Shown in pieces: positions 1-10,494 of a stretch of 64,000 bases of DNA. Source of the DNA: Jatrophihabitans telluris (lineage in GTDB: Bacteria; Actinomycetota; Actinomycetes; Mycobacteriales; Jatrophihabitantaceae). Within the stretch, counting starts at the first letter, position 1, and every line of letters starts with the position of its first letter. The notes beneath the pieces are model-generated. The model made no database searches. It worked only from the letters and a program-made list of their open reading frames with translations, and was not told where the DNA came from. Location: positions 372,001-436,000 of the forward strand of contig NZ_CP097332.1 of NCBI RefSeq assembly GCF_023516435.1, in the 5' to 3' direction. The translations under genes and the position numbers were made by a program.

Positions 1-69
1 GGCACGGTCGACGGTACGGGTCGAGGTGCCGGCGTTGATGGTGGTGCTGTTGGTCGTCAGAGCGATCAC
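1..69 (-). CDS. IclR-family transcriptional regulator, N-terminus only (runs off the window)
   Basis: On the minus strand a GTG start at 69-67 opens 23 uninterrupted codons to the window edge. The peptide ends GTSTRTVDRA, which matches the short segment that precedes the winged helix in IclR-family regulators (typically TRTVDRALxLL). A GGGAAGG-like ribosome site lies just upstream. The gene is divergent from the lyase homologue at 286, the usual arrangement for a local IclR regulator. Only the N-terminus is visible, so the family call rests on one short motif; the pairing with the lyase is inference. Confidence 0.5.
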   Translation of the reverse strand, partial: MIALTTNSTTINAGTSTRTVDRA

Positions 70-285
70 CGCCTTCCCGGGATTGTGCCTTCCACTGCGT
101 AGAAGTGACTTTCCGTTAGGCGGTAGGATTGCACTCCGCGCCGAACTTCGGAAGCGTTTGGCCAGAAGTTTTCGAGAATGAAACATCGGACAGGCGACGT
201 TTGCTTCCACCGTTTTTGTAACGATGCGGTATTCGTCCGGCGTCCTCTACCGGTTTTCCGAGCCTCACCAACCGGGGGTTTGCCA

Positions 286-1713
286 ATGATCGAGCTCGAT
301 GGCCGCGCGCTCACCGTCGCCCAGATCGCGGCGATCGCGGTGCGCGGCGACGGGGTGCAGGTCAGCGCCCAGGCGCGCCACCGCGTCCAACGCTCTCAGT
401 CCTACGCCGACCGGGCGGCAGCCGAGCGCCCGATCTACGGACGGTCCACCGGGGTCGGCGCGAATCGCACGCAGTCAGTCACCGACGCCGAGTCCCAGGC
501 CCAGGCACTCATCCGCAGTCACGCCACGGCAGCCGGACCATTGCGTTCGGCGCCGCGCGTCCGCGCGATGCTGGCGATCCGGCTCAACCAGTTGGCCGCC
601 GACGGCAACGGGGCCTCGCCGGTCCTGCTGGATGCGCTCGCCGACCTGATCGACCGTGACGCGCTTCCGCCGGTGCGTGAGTACGGCGGGATCGGCACCG
701 CGGACCTGCCTGCCCTGGCGGCCACGGCGCTGGTGCTCTCCGGTGAGCTGCCCGCCAGCCAACCGATCGGCGAAGCGATCGTGCTGGGCAGTGGGGACGC
801 GCTGCCGTTTCTGTCGAGCAACGCCGCGACGCTCGCCGACGCCGCCCTGGCCGTCGACGAGCTGTCCAGCCTCGCGAGGGCGTGCCTGGACGTGGCAGCG
901 CTGAGTTTCACCGCTGTGGACGGCAACCCCGAGGCCTTCGCGGCGGCCGTCGAGCTGGCTACGCCGTTCCCCGGTGCCAGCCAGGTGTGCGAGCGCCTGC
1001 GCACGCTCCTGTCCGGCGCGTCGACGCCGGCCAGGATCCAGGACCCGTTCGGCCTGCGGACGCTTCCGCAGGTGCACGGCGCCTTCCTCGACGCCCTGGC
1101 GCGGTTGGAGTCGGTGGTGACCGGGCTCGTCAACGCGGCCTCGGAGAATCCGGCCGTCTCGGCAACGGCCGGGGTCGCGCACCACGGTGGGTTCCAGATG
1201 GCCTACCTGGCGCAGGCCCTCGACGCCGCGCTGCTGGCCGCTGCCCAGTCGGCGCAACTGTCCCTGGCGCGGCTGACCATGCTCGCCGAGCCGGCCATCA
1301 CGGGACTGGCGCCCTTCCTCGGCGACGGGACCCCGGCGGCGTCCGGCACCATGATCGTGGAATACACGGCCGCGTCGGCCCTGTCGGCGTTGCGTGCCCT
1401 GGCGATGCCGGCCAGCCTGCAGACCGTCACGCTGTCGCGCGGGGTCGAGGAGGACGCCAGCTTCGCGTCCCAGTCGGCCGCCCAGGCCCTGTCGGCCATC
1501 GGTCCCTACCGGGTGGTGCTCGCGGGGGAGTTGGTCGCCGCGGTGCGGGCCGTCCGGCTCAGGGCGATCGATGGTGCCTCGTTCGGCGTCGCGCTGTCGG
1601 CCGTCTGGGCCGCGGTCTCCTCGCTACCGCGCGATCTCGCCGACCGCAATCTCACCGACGACCTGACCCAAGCCGAAACCCTGCTCACCACGCAGCTGCC
1701 CACGACGGCATAG
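286..1713 (+). CDS. Aromatic amino-acid lyase (HAL/PAL) family protein lacking the MIO triad
   Basis: 475-aa homologue of histidine/phenylalanine ammonia-lyases. Family landmarks are in order: YGRSTGVG (catalytic-Tyr loop), PPVREYGG, LPFLSSN, QDPFGLRTLPQVHGAF and ENPAV. Active members form the MIO cofactor from Ala-Ser-Gly in GSVGASGDL; here the same place reads GGIGTADL, so the Ser is gone and one residue is missing. MIO should not form, which suggests a non-lyase role or a cofactor-independent reaction. The ATG at 286 is preferred: GGGGG lies about 9 nt upstream and the homology begins there. An in-frame ATG at 178 would add 36 residues without lyase similarity. The TAG stop is the first base of a long palindrome. 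Confidence 0.85.
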   Translation: MIELDGRALTVAQIAAIAVRGDGVQVSAQARHRVQRSQSYADRAAAERPIYGRSTGVGANRTQSVTDAESQAQALIRSHATAAGPLRSAPRVRAMLAIRLNQLAADGNGASPVLLDALADLIDRDALPPVREYGGIGTADLPALAATALVLSGELPASQPIGEAIVLGSGDALPFLSSNAATLADAALAVDELSSLARACLDVAALSFTAVDGNPEAFAAAVELATPFPGASQVCERLRTLLSGASTPARIQDPFGLRTLPQVHGAFLDALARLESVVTGLVNAASENPAVSATAGVAHHGGFQMAYLAQALDAALLAAAQSAQLSLARLTMLAEPAITGLAPFLGDGTPAASGTMIVEYTAASALSALRALAMPASLQTVTLSRGVEEDASFASQSAAQALSAIGPYRVVLAGELVAAVRAVRLRAIDGASFGVALSAVWAAVSSLPRDLADRNLTDDLTQAETLLTTQLPTTA

Positions 1714-1766
1714 TGCGGCCCGAACTTTGGCGACACGCCGGTGTTTCACCAAAGTTCGGGCCGCAC
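1713..1766. terminator. Perfect 18-bp-arm palindrome behind the lyase homologue (GCGGCCCGAA family, copy 1)
   Basis: Arms 1713-1730 (GTGCGGCCCGAACTTTGG) and 1749-1766 are exact reverse complements, with an 18-nt loop. It lies between convergent genes, beginning in the lyase stop codon and ending 6 bp before the stop of the minus-strand cupin gene, so it probably ends transcription from both sides. The outer arm sequence recurs at 10368-10423 and 35122-35179. Confidence 0.7.
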
Positions 1767-1772
1767 AATGCC

Positions 1773-2399
1773 TCAGATCATGTCGTCCAGTGGGCGTAGC
1801 TCGTCGGCGTAGGACACCGAGGTGCGGCGCAGGACGCCTGTCGCCCCGACGGCGTACTGGCCCATCCGCCACAGCGGCGGCGAGTAGGCGTGGATCGACA
1901 CCGATCCGGCGTCACGTCCGGTCAGACGATGGATGTGGTCCGGCCCGAAGCAGTAGACCTGCCCCGCGGGCACTTCCGTCGCCAAACTCGGCCGGTCGAC
2001 CGCCAGGTTGTGCTCGGTGAGGGTGCCTTGGGTGACCGCCACGGCCCCGGAGGAGATGTCGTGGTCGTGCCAGCCGGTGTCGTTGACCGGTGTCCAGCAG
2101 AGCACCCACACATCCACGTGGGCGTCGCGGTAGAGCGAGACGTAGTGCCGCTTGTCGTCGTCGAACGCGACGTGTTGCTGCCACAGGTCCGGCCTCGCGG
2201 CGACGGACGAGGCCAGGGTGAGCAGTTCCCGCTTGTCCAGGTCACGTCCGGGCAGGCCCGCGAAGCTGGTGAAGTGCGGATCAGCCGTCACCGACCAGTC
2301 ATGTGCGGCCGCCACGGGCAGTCCGTCCGTGCCGCCCCTGGCCACCGCGGTCGCCACCGGATCCTCGGCGAGTAGTGCGGGCAGGGTGGTGTCGGTCAT
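1773..2399 (-). CDS. Cysteine dioxygenase-like cupin
   Basis: 208-aa protein of the cysteine dioxygenase type I cupin family, which oxidises thiols such as cysteine to sulfinates at a mononuclear iron. Metal ligands are visible as WHDHD (two His) and GPDHIHRL (third His), with the cupin segment SSGAVAVTQG between them. The ATG at 2399 overlaps the TGA of the upstream amidohydrolase (ATGA), so the two are translationally coupled. The operon lies under the two LacI operators at 3357-3394. Cysteine itself is a plausible substrate, but actinobacterial members also act on other thiols, so the exact substrate is open. Confidence 0.8.
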   Translation of the reverse strand: MTDTTLPALLAEDPVATAVARGGTDGLPVAAAHDWSVTADPHFTSFAGLPGRDLDKRELLTLASSVAARPDLWQQHVAFDDDKRHYVSLYRDAHVDVWVLCWTPVNDTGWHDHDISSGAVAVTQGTLTEHNLAVDRPSLATEVPAGQVYCFGPDHIHRLTGRDAGSVSIHAYSPPLWRMGQYAVGATGVLRRTSVSYADELRPLDDMI

Positions 2400-3307
2400 G
2401 ATCTGGCCCCTTCGAGTAGTCGTTGCGGATTGGTCACCGTGATCGCTCGCCAGGCGGCCTCGCCCAGCTGTGGATCGACGGGTTCGGCGTAGGGACGGTC
2501 GCTGCCGAGCACGATCGGATCGATGCCCAGGGTGCGGGTGAGGTGATCGATGCCCTGGCGTCCGTAGGAGGAGGTGTCCACGAAAACCCCACGATCGGGG
2601 ACGAACGCCCCGCCGCCCCGCGCGGTGAATCGTTCGTGGTGCAGGGCGGAGAGTCCGCCGCCGGCAGCGAAGCAGACGCGCAGGTCCGGCAGCAGGCTCC
2701 GGCCAGCCGCGTGCCAGGCCCACCAGGCGGCCTGTAGCTGCGCGGGGTACTGCACCACCGCTGCCCACCAGGGTGGGCAGCCCGCGCTGTAGGCAACAGG
2801 GCCGGGATGGACCAGAACCGGACGATCGAGCTCTTCGCACCGTCGCAGGACGCCGGCGAGCGACTCGAGCGCTGACGGTGTGGCCAGCTGGGTGGCCGAA
2901 ACCTGCAGCCCGGCGAAGCCGTTCTTGAGGTGGTCGGTGAGGCCGTCCAGGTCCGGTTCGACGTCGGAGACCGCGGCCCAGCCGCCGAAGGGTTGGCCCA
3001 GGGCGAGGACTCCGTCGTGCCAGGCGGCCAACAGCGGAGCCGCTTCCCGCGCCGGCAGCGCCTCGATTCCCAGCGGGCTGGACAGCGACAGCAGGATCTG
3101 CGCAACGCCGGGGTCCAGGATCGCTCGGTCCTCGGCGCGATGGGCGCCGGCGTCGACCTCGTACGGCGGCTCGCCCGCGGTGTAGAGGGTCCAGCCACGC
3201 AGGTACGGGACGTGGGTTCGGGCGCGCAGCGCCTCGACGAAGGGCAGCGGCCACAGGTGCTGGTGCACGTCGATCCGGGCCGGTGACCGATCCGCCGTTT
3301 CGGGCAT
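2396..3307 (-). CDS. Amidohydrolase-2 family metal-dependent hydrolase
   Basis: 303 aa, PF04909-type TIM-barrel amidohydrolase. The N-terminal metal motif is DVHQHLW; LVHPGPV in the middle gives a later His, and LGSDRPY near the C-terminus supplies the conserved Asp. Family members hydrolyse or decarboxylate small ring or carboxylate substrates. It is the first gene of a two-gene operon with the cysteine-dioxygenase-like cupin (4-bp overlap) and is divergent from a LacI regulator. The pairing suggests breakdown of a thiol or amino-acid-derived compound, which is inference. The substrate cannot be read from sequence. Confidence 0.8.
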   Translation of the reverse strand: MPETADRSPARIDVHQHLWPLPFVEALRARTHVPYLRGWTLYTAGEPPYEVDAGAHRAEDRAILDPGVAQILLSLSSPLGIEALPAREAAPLLAAWHDGVLALGQPFGGWAAVSDVEPDLDGLTDHLKNGFAGLQVSATQLATPSALESLAGVLRRCEELDRPVLVHPGPVAYSAGCPPWWAAVVQYPAQLQAAWWAWHAAGRSLLPDLRVCFAAGGGLSALHHERFTARGGGAFVPDRGVFVDTSSYGRQGIDHLTRTLGIDPIVLGSDRPYAEPVDPQLGEAAWRAITVTNPQRLLEGARS

Positions 3308-3356
3308 GCTGCGCTGGCCTCCGAAACCCCGTGGACATGGACTGGAAACGCTCTCG

Positions 3357-3394
3357 TGAAGCGGTTCACTGATACGGTTAAGTGAACCGCTTCA
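3357..3394. promoter_or_regulatory. Two LacI-type operators in the divergent promoter region
   Basis: TGAAGCGGTTCA (3357-3368) and TGAACCGCTTCA (3383-3394) are each imperfect dyads with the CG centre typical of LacI-family sites. Together they form a 15-bp inverted pair, GTGAAGCGGTTCACT and AGTGAACCGCTTCAC, about 26 bp centre to centre. They lie between the amidohydrolase start and the LacI gene, so autoregulation and control of the operon are likely. Confidence 0.75.
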
Positions 3395-3430
3395 CCACGT
3401 CGGTGTCAACCCCCCGGTAGGGTTTTGCGC

Positions 3431-4450
3431 GTGCCGCAGAAACCGCGACGGGTAACCCTGCGCGACATCGCTACCGAGACCGGACTGTCTACGGCCGCCG
3501 TCTCCTACGCGTTGCGCGGACTGCAGGTTCCCGAGGAGACGCAGCTGCGCGTTCGCGAGGCGGCCGACCGGCTCGGCTATCAGGTCGATCCGATCGCGCG
3601 CGCCCTGGCCTCCGGTCGTACGGGCTACGTCGGCGTGCTGTGCGGCTCGCTGGGCGACATCTGGCAGCAGGGGATCGCCGCCGCTCTGGGTCGGGAGCTG
3701 CTGCATGTCAACCGGCACGCGCTGATCGTCGATGCCTCCAACGACCCCGTCGTCGAAGGCTCGCTGGCCTCCCAACTCGTGGACCAGCGGGTGGACGCGT
3801 TGATCGTGCTGCCCGTCGACCCCGGCGCCACGCACTGGAAGGCCATCGCCGAACGCACGGTGCTGGTCTCCATCGGCGACGGCATCCCCAATGCCGCCAC
3901 GGCGGCGGAGGTGGTCTTCGACAACGAGGCTGCCGTGTACGGCGCGCTGAACCAGCTGCTACGCGCCGGTCATCGCAACATCGCGGTCCTCACCCCCGGC
4001 GGTATGGCCACGCCGGATCGTCCGGCCGAGGTCGTGGTTCAGCGCTTCGCCGAGGAGTTCGGTGTGACCGCGACGCTGCACACCTCACCGCACGATCTCG
4101 AACGGGCCAGTGGAGTCGCGCGCGACATCCTCACCGCGGGCGACCGTCCGACCGCGTTCTTCTGCCTGGCCGACTCCATGGCCTACGGGGTGTACGCGGC
4201 TGCCCGGGAGCTCGGCCTGTCGGTCCCTGGTGACATCTCCGTCCTGGGCTATGACGACAATCCCGTCTCGGCGCTGCTCACCCCGCCGCTGTCCAGCTAC
4301 CGCTGGCCCATCGAGGAGCTGGTGAGTTCGGTCGTCGATCGCACTGTGCGGGCGATCGAGGAGGACCGCCGCAGCCGCCGCAAGGTGCTGACCCCGGTGG
4401 CCCAGCTGAGGGAGTCCGTAGCGCCCCCGTTCGGGCTCAACGGCCGGTGA
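3431..4450 (+). CDS. LacI-family transcriptional regulator
   Basis: 339 aa. The N-terminal helix-turn-helix (about residues 8-28, TLRDIATETGLSTAAVSYAL) carries the LacI signature and is followed by the hinge helix region (DPIARALASGRTG). The rest is a periplasmic-binding-protein-like effector domain ending in SVLGYDDNPVSALLTPPLS. GTG 3431 is preferred because GGTAGGG lies about 8 nt upstream; an in-frame TTG at 3425 is too close to it. The gene is divergent from the amidohydrolase-cupin operon, with two matched operators between them, and its 3' end overlaps the convergent YeiH gene by 14 bp. The effector is unknown. Confidence 0.9.
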   Translation: MPQKPRRVTLRDIATETGLSTAAVSYALRGLQVPEETQLRVREAADRLGYQVDPIARALASGRTGYVGVLCGSLGDIWQQGIAAALGRELLHVNRHALIVDASNDPVVEGSLASQLVDQRVDALIVLPVDPGATHWKAIAERTVLVSIGDGIPNAATAAEVVFDNEAAVYGALNQLLRAGHRNIAVLTPGGMATPDRPAEVVVQRFAEEFGVTATLHTSPHDLERASGVARDILTAGDRPTAFFCLADSMAYGVYAAARELGLSVPGDISVLGYDDNPVSALLTPPLSSYRWPIEELVSSVVDRTVRAIEEDRRSRRKVLTPVAQLRESVAPPFGLNGR

Positions 4451-5588
4451 GCCGGACTCCGGCGTAGGCCACCGTCGCCACCAGGAGCCAGGACGCCAGA
4501 CCGAGCACCAACGGACGTCCACCGGCCCGGCGCAGCAGGCTCCAGGAGACTCCGGTGCCGAGTCCGAACAGGGCGGCCGCAAGCAGCACCTGCTGCGTGT
4601 CGCCGGCGGCCCGCAGACCGGTCGCCGGCACGACACCGGTGGACCTCAGGACCACCGCGGCGACGAAGCCCACCACGAACAGCGGTACCAGCGCCGGGCG
4701 GTGACTGGGCCTGCCCGGGCTCGTCGACGGCTGACGTGCCGTGGAGGAGGCCTGGCGCCGACGGCGCAGCGCGACCCCGGCCACCAGGGGCGCCAGCAGA
4801 ACGACGCGGGTCAGCTTGACCACGATCGCCGCCTGGAGCGCGCCGTGCCCGACCCGGTTGGCGGTCGCCACCGTTTGCCCGACGTCGTGAACGCTGGCCC
4901 CGGTCCACGCGCCGAAAGCGGCGTAGTCCAGGTGCAGCGGTCCCTGCAACAACGGCAGGACGACGATCGCGAGGGAGCCGCACAGGGTCACCAGCGCGAC
5001 CGCGATCACGGTGTCGTTCTCGTCTCCGTCGGCGACCGGTTCCATGCCGGCCACCGCCGAGGCTCCGCAGATCGAGAACCCGGTGGCCACCAGCAGCCGC
5101 AGCGGACGCCGGACCCCCAGCCACCGCCCGATGAGCTGGGTCCCGAAGAAGGTGACCGTCACCGTCACGGCCACCACGGCAAGGCCTGGTGCCCCGAGGG
5201 TGCGCACATCGGTGAGCGACAGCTGCAGGCCCAGCAACACGACCGCGGCCCGGAGCAAGGACTTGGTGACGAACCGGAGGCCGGGCTGCAATCTGGCGTG
5301 GACCAGGCCGAGGTTCACGGCGAGCGCGCCGAGGGCGACGGCCACGGTCGACGCGTTCAGTGACGGCACGAGCCGGTTGATGGCGAACGCGACGAGGACG
5401 GCCAAGGCGGTTGCCGCCAGTCCCGGAACAAGTGCCACCGCCGCATCGCTGCGTGGGGTGGGCAGCAGCGGCAGGTATTGACCGGGCACCACCGATCCGG
5501 GCCGTTGCGTGGCGCGTTCTCCGATGGTGGGCACCTCTTGATTCTCGGCCGGCATCACGGCGTGCAGTAGCCCATAACCGGTTGGCAT
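4437..5588 (-). CDS. YeiH/UPF0324-type putative sulfate or sulfite exporter
   Basis: 383-aa integral membrane protein with about 10 hydrophobic segments and the family motifs LGLQLSL, FSICGASAV and TGASVHDVGQTVA. YeiH relatives are annotated as putative sulfate exporters, and in enterobacteria yeiH is paired with the sulfite-responsive LysR regulator YeiE. Here too a LysR gene is divergent. The ATG at 5588 falls inside the ATAACC-N21-GGTTAT dyad, so an internal ATG at 5555 may be the true start. With a thiol-oxidising cupin nearby, export of sulfur oxyanions from cysteine breakdown is a reasonable inference. Confidence 0.8.
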   Translation of the reverse strand: MPTGYGLLHAVMPAENQEVPTIGERATQRPGSVVPGQYLPLLPTPRSDAAVALVPGLAATALAVLVAFAINRLVPSLNASTVAVALGALAVNLGLVHARLQPGLRFVTKSLLRAAVVLLGLQLSLTDVRTLGAPGLAVVAVTVTVTFFGTQLIGRWLGVRRPLRLLVATGFSICGASAVAGMEPVADGDENDTVIAVALVTLCGSLAIVVLPLLQGPLHLDYAAFGAWTGASVHDVGQTVATANRVGHGALQAAIVVKLTRVVLLAPLVAGVALRRRRQASSTARQPSTSPGRPSHRPALVPLFVVGFVAAVVLRSTGVVPATGLRAAGDTQQVLLAAALFGLGTGVSWSLLRRAGGRPLVLGLASWLLVATVAYAGVRLTGR

Positions 5589-5606
5589 GCCATAGCCTTT
5601 GGTTAT
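5574..5606. promoter_or_regulatory. Candidate LysR operator between yeiH-like and lysR genes
   Basis: ATAACC (5574-5579) and GGTTAT (5601-5606) are an inverted pair 21 nt apart, with a second dyad, GGCATGCC (5584-5591), between them. This is the only marked symmetry in the divergent intergenic region and fits a LysR-type long site. Confidence 0.5.
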
Positions 5607-5644
5607 GTCAGGCGCGTACCCACCTGATCACGCCGTCGGCGGCA

Positions 5645-6511
5645 TTGCCCGATCTGGAATCACTCCGGCTGCTCGTGCTCATCGCCGACGCCGGAAGTAT
5701 CGGCGCTGCGGCGACTGTTCTGGGTGTCAGCCAACCCGCGGCCAGTAAGAGAATCCGCTATCTGGAAAGGGAATTGGGTCTGGCGCTGCTCGAACGCCAG
5801 GCCCGCGGGTCGACGCTCACCGACCAGGGACGGACCGTTACGGACTGGGCGCGCAACGTCCTGGCCGCCACCCAGACCCTGTTGGTCGGCGCCCGCGCGA
5901 TGCAGCACAGCGGCGCGGCCCGCCTCACCACCGCAGCGAGCCAGACGGTGGCCGAATACCTCTTCCCGCACTGGCTCGCCGCCCTCAGCCGTACGGACGC
6001 GCATCCGTCCGTGGCGCTGCGGGTGGCCAATTCCGCGCGGGTGATCGAGCTGGTCCGCAACCACGACGTCGAGCTCGGCTTCATCGAATCCCCTTCGGTG
6101 CCGAGGGACCTAGCTGGCCGGACCGTGGCCACCGACCGGCTCGTCGTCGTGGTGGCGCCATCGCATCCCTGGTCGCGCCGCCGCACGCCGGTGGGGGCCA
6201 CCGACCTGCTCGACAACCGCCTCGTGCTGCGCGAGGCCGGCTCGGGGACCCGCGCGACGCTGGAGCGCGTGCTCCCGGGTGCCCCGCAGGACTACCTGGA
6301 ACTGGACTCCAACGCCGCGGTGAAGGTCGTGGTGGCCTCAGGGACGGGCGTGGCGGTGTTGAGTGCGCTGGCCGTGGCGGGGGAATTGGCCGACGGCCGG
6401 TTGGTCGAGGTCGCGACCTCTGGACTGGACCTTCGGCGGCCGTTGCGCGCGGTGTGGCCGCGGGGCAGGCGTCTGCTCGGGGCGGCGGCGGAGTTCCTGG
6501 CCATCATCTGA
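5645..6511 (+). CDS. LysR-family transcriptional regulator (YeiE-like position)
   Basis: 288 aa from the proposed TTG at 5645. Winged helix at about residues 2-62: [20 protein letters not shown], then [24 protein letters not shown]. The remainder is a LysR substrate-binding domain ([15 protein letters not shown], then [14 protein letters not shown]). The reading frame stays open far upstream, but homology begins at [10 protein letters not shown], so TTG 5645 or CTG 5624 are the realistic starts; no ATG is in frame nearby. Divergent from the YeiH-type exporter, which it probably controls. Confidence 0.85.
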   Translation: MPDLESLRLLVLIADAGSIGAAATVLGVSQPAASKRIRYLERELGLALLERQARGSTLTDQGRTVTDWARNVLAATQTLLVGARAMQHSGAARLTTAASQTVAEYLFPHWLAALSRTDAHPSVALRVANSARVIELVRNHDVELGFIESPSVPRDLAGRTVATDRLVVVVAPSHPWSRRRTPVGATDLLDNRLVLREAGSGTRATLERVLPGAPQDYLELDSNAAVKVVVASGTGVAVLSALAVAGELADGRLVEVATSGLDLRRPLRAVWPRGRRLLGAAAEFLAII

Positions 6512-6590
6512 GTCTGCGACGACCTGTGGACGGCAGACACCCGAGATCGACACGGCTGAAGCGGGCCGGGGCTGGGTGCATGATGGGGTC

Positions 6591-7970
6591 GTGGCCATCA
6601 GCGTGTTCGACCTGTTCTCGATCGGTATCGGCCCGTCCTCGTCCCACACGGTCGGCCCGATGCGCGCGGCCAGGACATTCGCCCTCGGCCTGCAGCGAGA
6701 CGGTCTGCTCGAACGCACCAGCCGGGTGCGGGCCGAACTGTTCGGGTCCCTGGGCGCGACCGGCCACGGCCACGGCTCGGACCGCGCCGTCATTCTGGGG
6801 CTGCAGGGTGAGACACCGGAGGACGTGGACGTCGCCGCCGTGGGCACCAAGGTCGCCGAAGTGCGGGACAGCGAGACGGTGCAGTTGCTCGGAAGCCACC
6901 CGGCCCGGCTGTCGGCTGACGACCTGGTGCTGCATCGCCGTGCGAGTTTGCCCTTCCATCCCAACGGGATGCGGTTCACCAGCTTCGACGACGGCCCGGA
7001 CGGCGGGGCGATCCTGCGGGAGCGGACGTACTATTCGGTCGGCGGGGGGTTCGTGGTCGACGAGACCGCCGCTGGTGCCGACCGGATCAAGCCGGACGAC
7101 ACCGTGCTTCCGTTCCCCTTCACCACCGGGGCTGAGCTGTGTGCGCGGTGCGAGGAGTCCGGGCTGCCGATCTCGCAGGTCATGCTGGAGAACGAGAAGG
7201 TGTGGCGCCCGGAAGCCGAGATCCGGACTCGGCTGCTGCACATCTGGCAGGTGATGCAGGACTGTGTCGCGAGCGGGATGGAACACGAAGGCACCCTGCC
7301 GGGCGGGCTGAAGGTGCGCCGCCGGGCGCCGGAGTTGCTGCGCACGTTGACGGCTGACCCCTACACCACGGATCCGCTGCGGGTCATGGATTGGGTGGAC
7401 CTGTTCGCGCTGGCCGTCAACGAGGAGAACGCGGCCGGAGGTCGCGTGGTCACCGCTCCGACGAACGGGGCGGCCGGGATCATCCCGTCCGTCCTGCACT
7501 ACTACCGACGCTTCGTCCCGGGCGCGAGCGACGATGGTGTCGTCCGCTTCTTGCTGACCGCGGGCGCGATCGGCGTGCTGTACAAGGAGAACGCCTCGAT
7601 CTCGGGCGCTGAGGTGGGCTGTCAGGGCGAGGTGGGCTCGGCCTGCTCGATGGCCTCGGGCGCGCTTTGCGAGGTGCTCGGCGGGTCACCGCTGCAGGTG
7701 GAGAACGCGGCTGAGATCGGCATGGAGCACAACCTCGGCCTGACCTGCGACCCGGTCGGCGGGCTGGTGCAGATTCCCTGCATCGAACGCAACGCGATGG
7801 CGGCGGTCAAGGCGATCAACGCCGCGCGGATCGCCCTGCGGGGCGACGGTACGCACATAGTCAGCCTCGACAAGGTCATCAAGACCATGCGGGAGACCGG
7901 CGCCGATATGAAGGTCAAGTACAAGGAGACGGCCCGGGGCGGCCTGGCCGTCAACGTCATCGAGTGCTGA
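6591..7970 (+). CDS. sdaA: L-serine ammonia-lyase (serine dehydratase), single-chain iron-sulfur type
   Basis: 459 aa. Converts L-serine to pyruvate and ammonia with a labile [4Fe-4S] cluster. The N-terminal domain opens [20 protein letters not shown]. Cluster cysteines lie in [17 protein letters not shown] and [13 protein letters not shown]. The chain ends [10 protein letters not shown], the C-terminal Cys tail known to insert into the active site as the fourth cluster ligand in the resting enzyme. GTG 6591 is chosen because homology starts at AISVFDLF. It follows lysR by 79 bp on the same strand and probably has its own promoter. Confidence 0.93.
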   Translation: MAISVFDLFSIGIGPSSSHTVGPMRAARTFALGLQRDGLLERTSRVRAELFGSLGATGHGHGSDRAVILGLQGETPEDVDVAAVGTKVAEVRDSETVQLLGSHPARLSADDLVLHRRASLPFHPNGMRFTSFDDGPDGGAILRERTYYSVGGGFVVDETAAGADRIKPDDTVLPFPFTTGAELCARCEESGLPISQVMLENEKVWRPEAEIRTRLLHIWQVMQDCVASGMEHEGTLPGGLKVRRRAPELLRTLTADPYTTDPLRVMDWVDLFALAVNEENAAGGRVVTAPTNGAAGIIPSVLHYYRRFVPGASDDGVVRFLLTAGAIGVLYKENASISGAEVGCQGEVGSACSMASGALCEVLGGSPLQVENAAEIGMEHNLGLTCDPVGGLVQIPCIERNAMAAVKAINAARIALRGDGTHIVSLDKVIKTMRETGADMKVKYKETARGGLAVNVIEC

Positions 7971-8121
7971 GCGCCTCAATCCGGCGGCCCCGTTAGCCCT
8001 GCCCGTGGCCGCAAGCGGAGCCCTTTCGACGCCCGCCTGAAATTGGGTCGCGCGAGGCCGCGAGCCGTGCGGCGTGTCAGTCCGGGATTCCGGCGGCGGT
8101 CGGGAAGCATCCGGATCGGTT

Positions 8122-10359
<2,238 letters not shown>

Positions 10360-10367
10360 CCTGCGGC

Positions 10368-10423
10368 TTGTGCGGCCCGAATACTCAAATTTTCCGCGAA
10401 AAGTGAGTATTCGGGCCGCACAA
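10368..10423. terminator. Perfect 20-bp-arm palindrome (GCGGCCCGAA family, copy 2)
   Basis: Arms 10368-10387 (TTGTGCGGCCCGAATACTCA) and 10404-10423 are exact reverse complements. The 16-nt centre holds a further TTTTC/GAAAA pairing, so almost the whole element is self-complementary. It lies 8 bp behind the acyltransferase stop, between convergent genes, and shares its outer arm with copies 1 and 3. Confidence 0.7.
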
Positions 10424-10430
10424 AGCGGAA

Positions 10431-10493
10431 GGTGCCGGGGGTGCCGGGGGTGCCGGAGGTGCCGGGGGTGCCGGAGGTGCCGGGGGTGCCGGG
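10431..10493. repeat. Seven tandem copies of a 9-bp repeat (GGTGCCGGG/A)
   Basis: GGTGCCGGG or GGTGCCGGA is repeated seven times without interruption, starting 7 bp after palindrome copy 2 and ending at the MFS stop codon (10495). Copies differ only in the ninth base. It looks like replication-slippage expansion in a non-coding gap. Confidence 0.85.
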
Positions 10494-10494
10494 G

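Noticed and set aside
178-285. ATG 178 as the start of the lyase homologue.
   Set aside because: The added 36 residues do not resemble the family; ATG 286 has a ribosome site and begins the homology.
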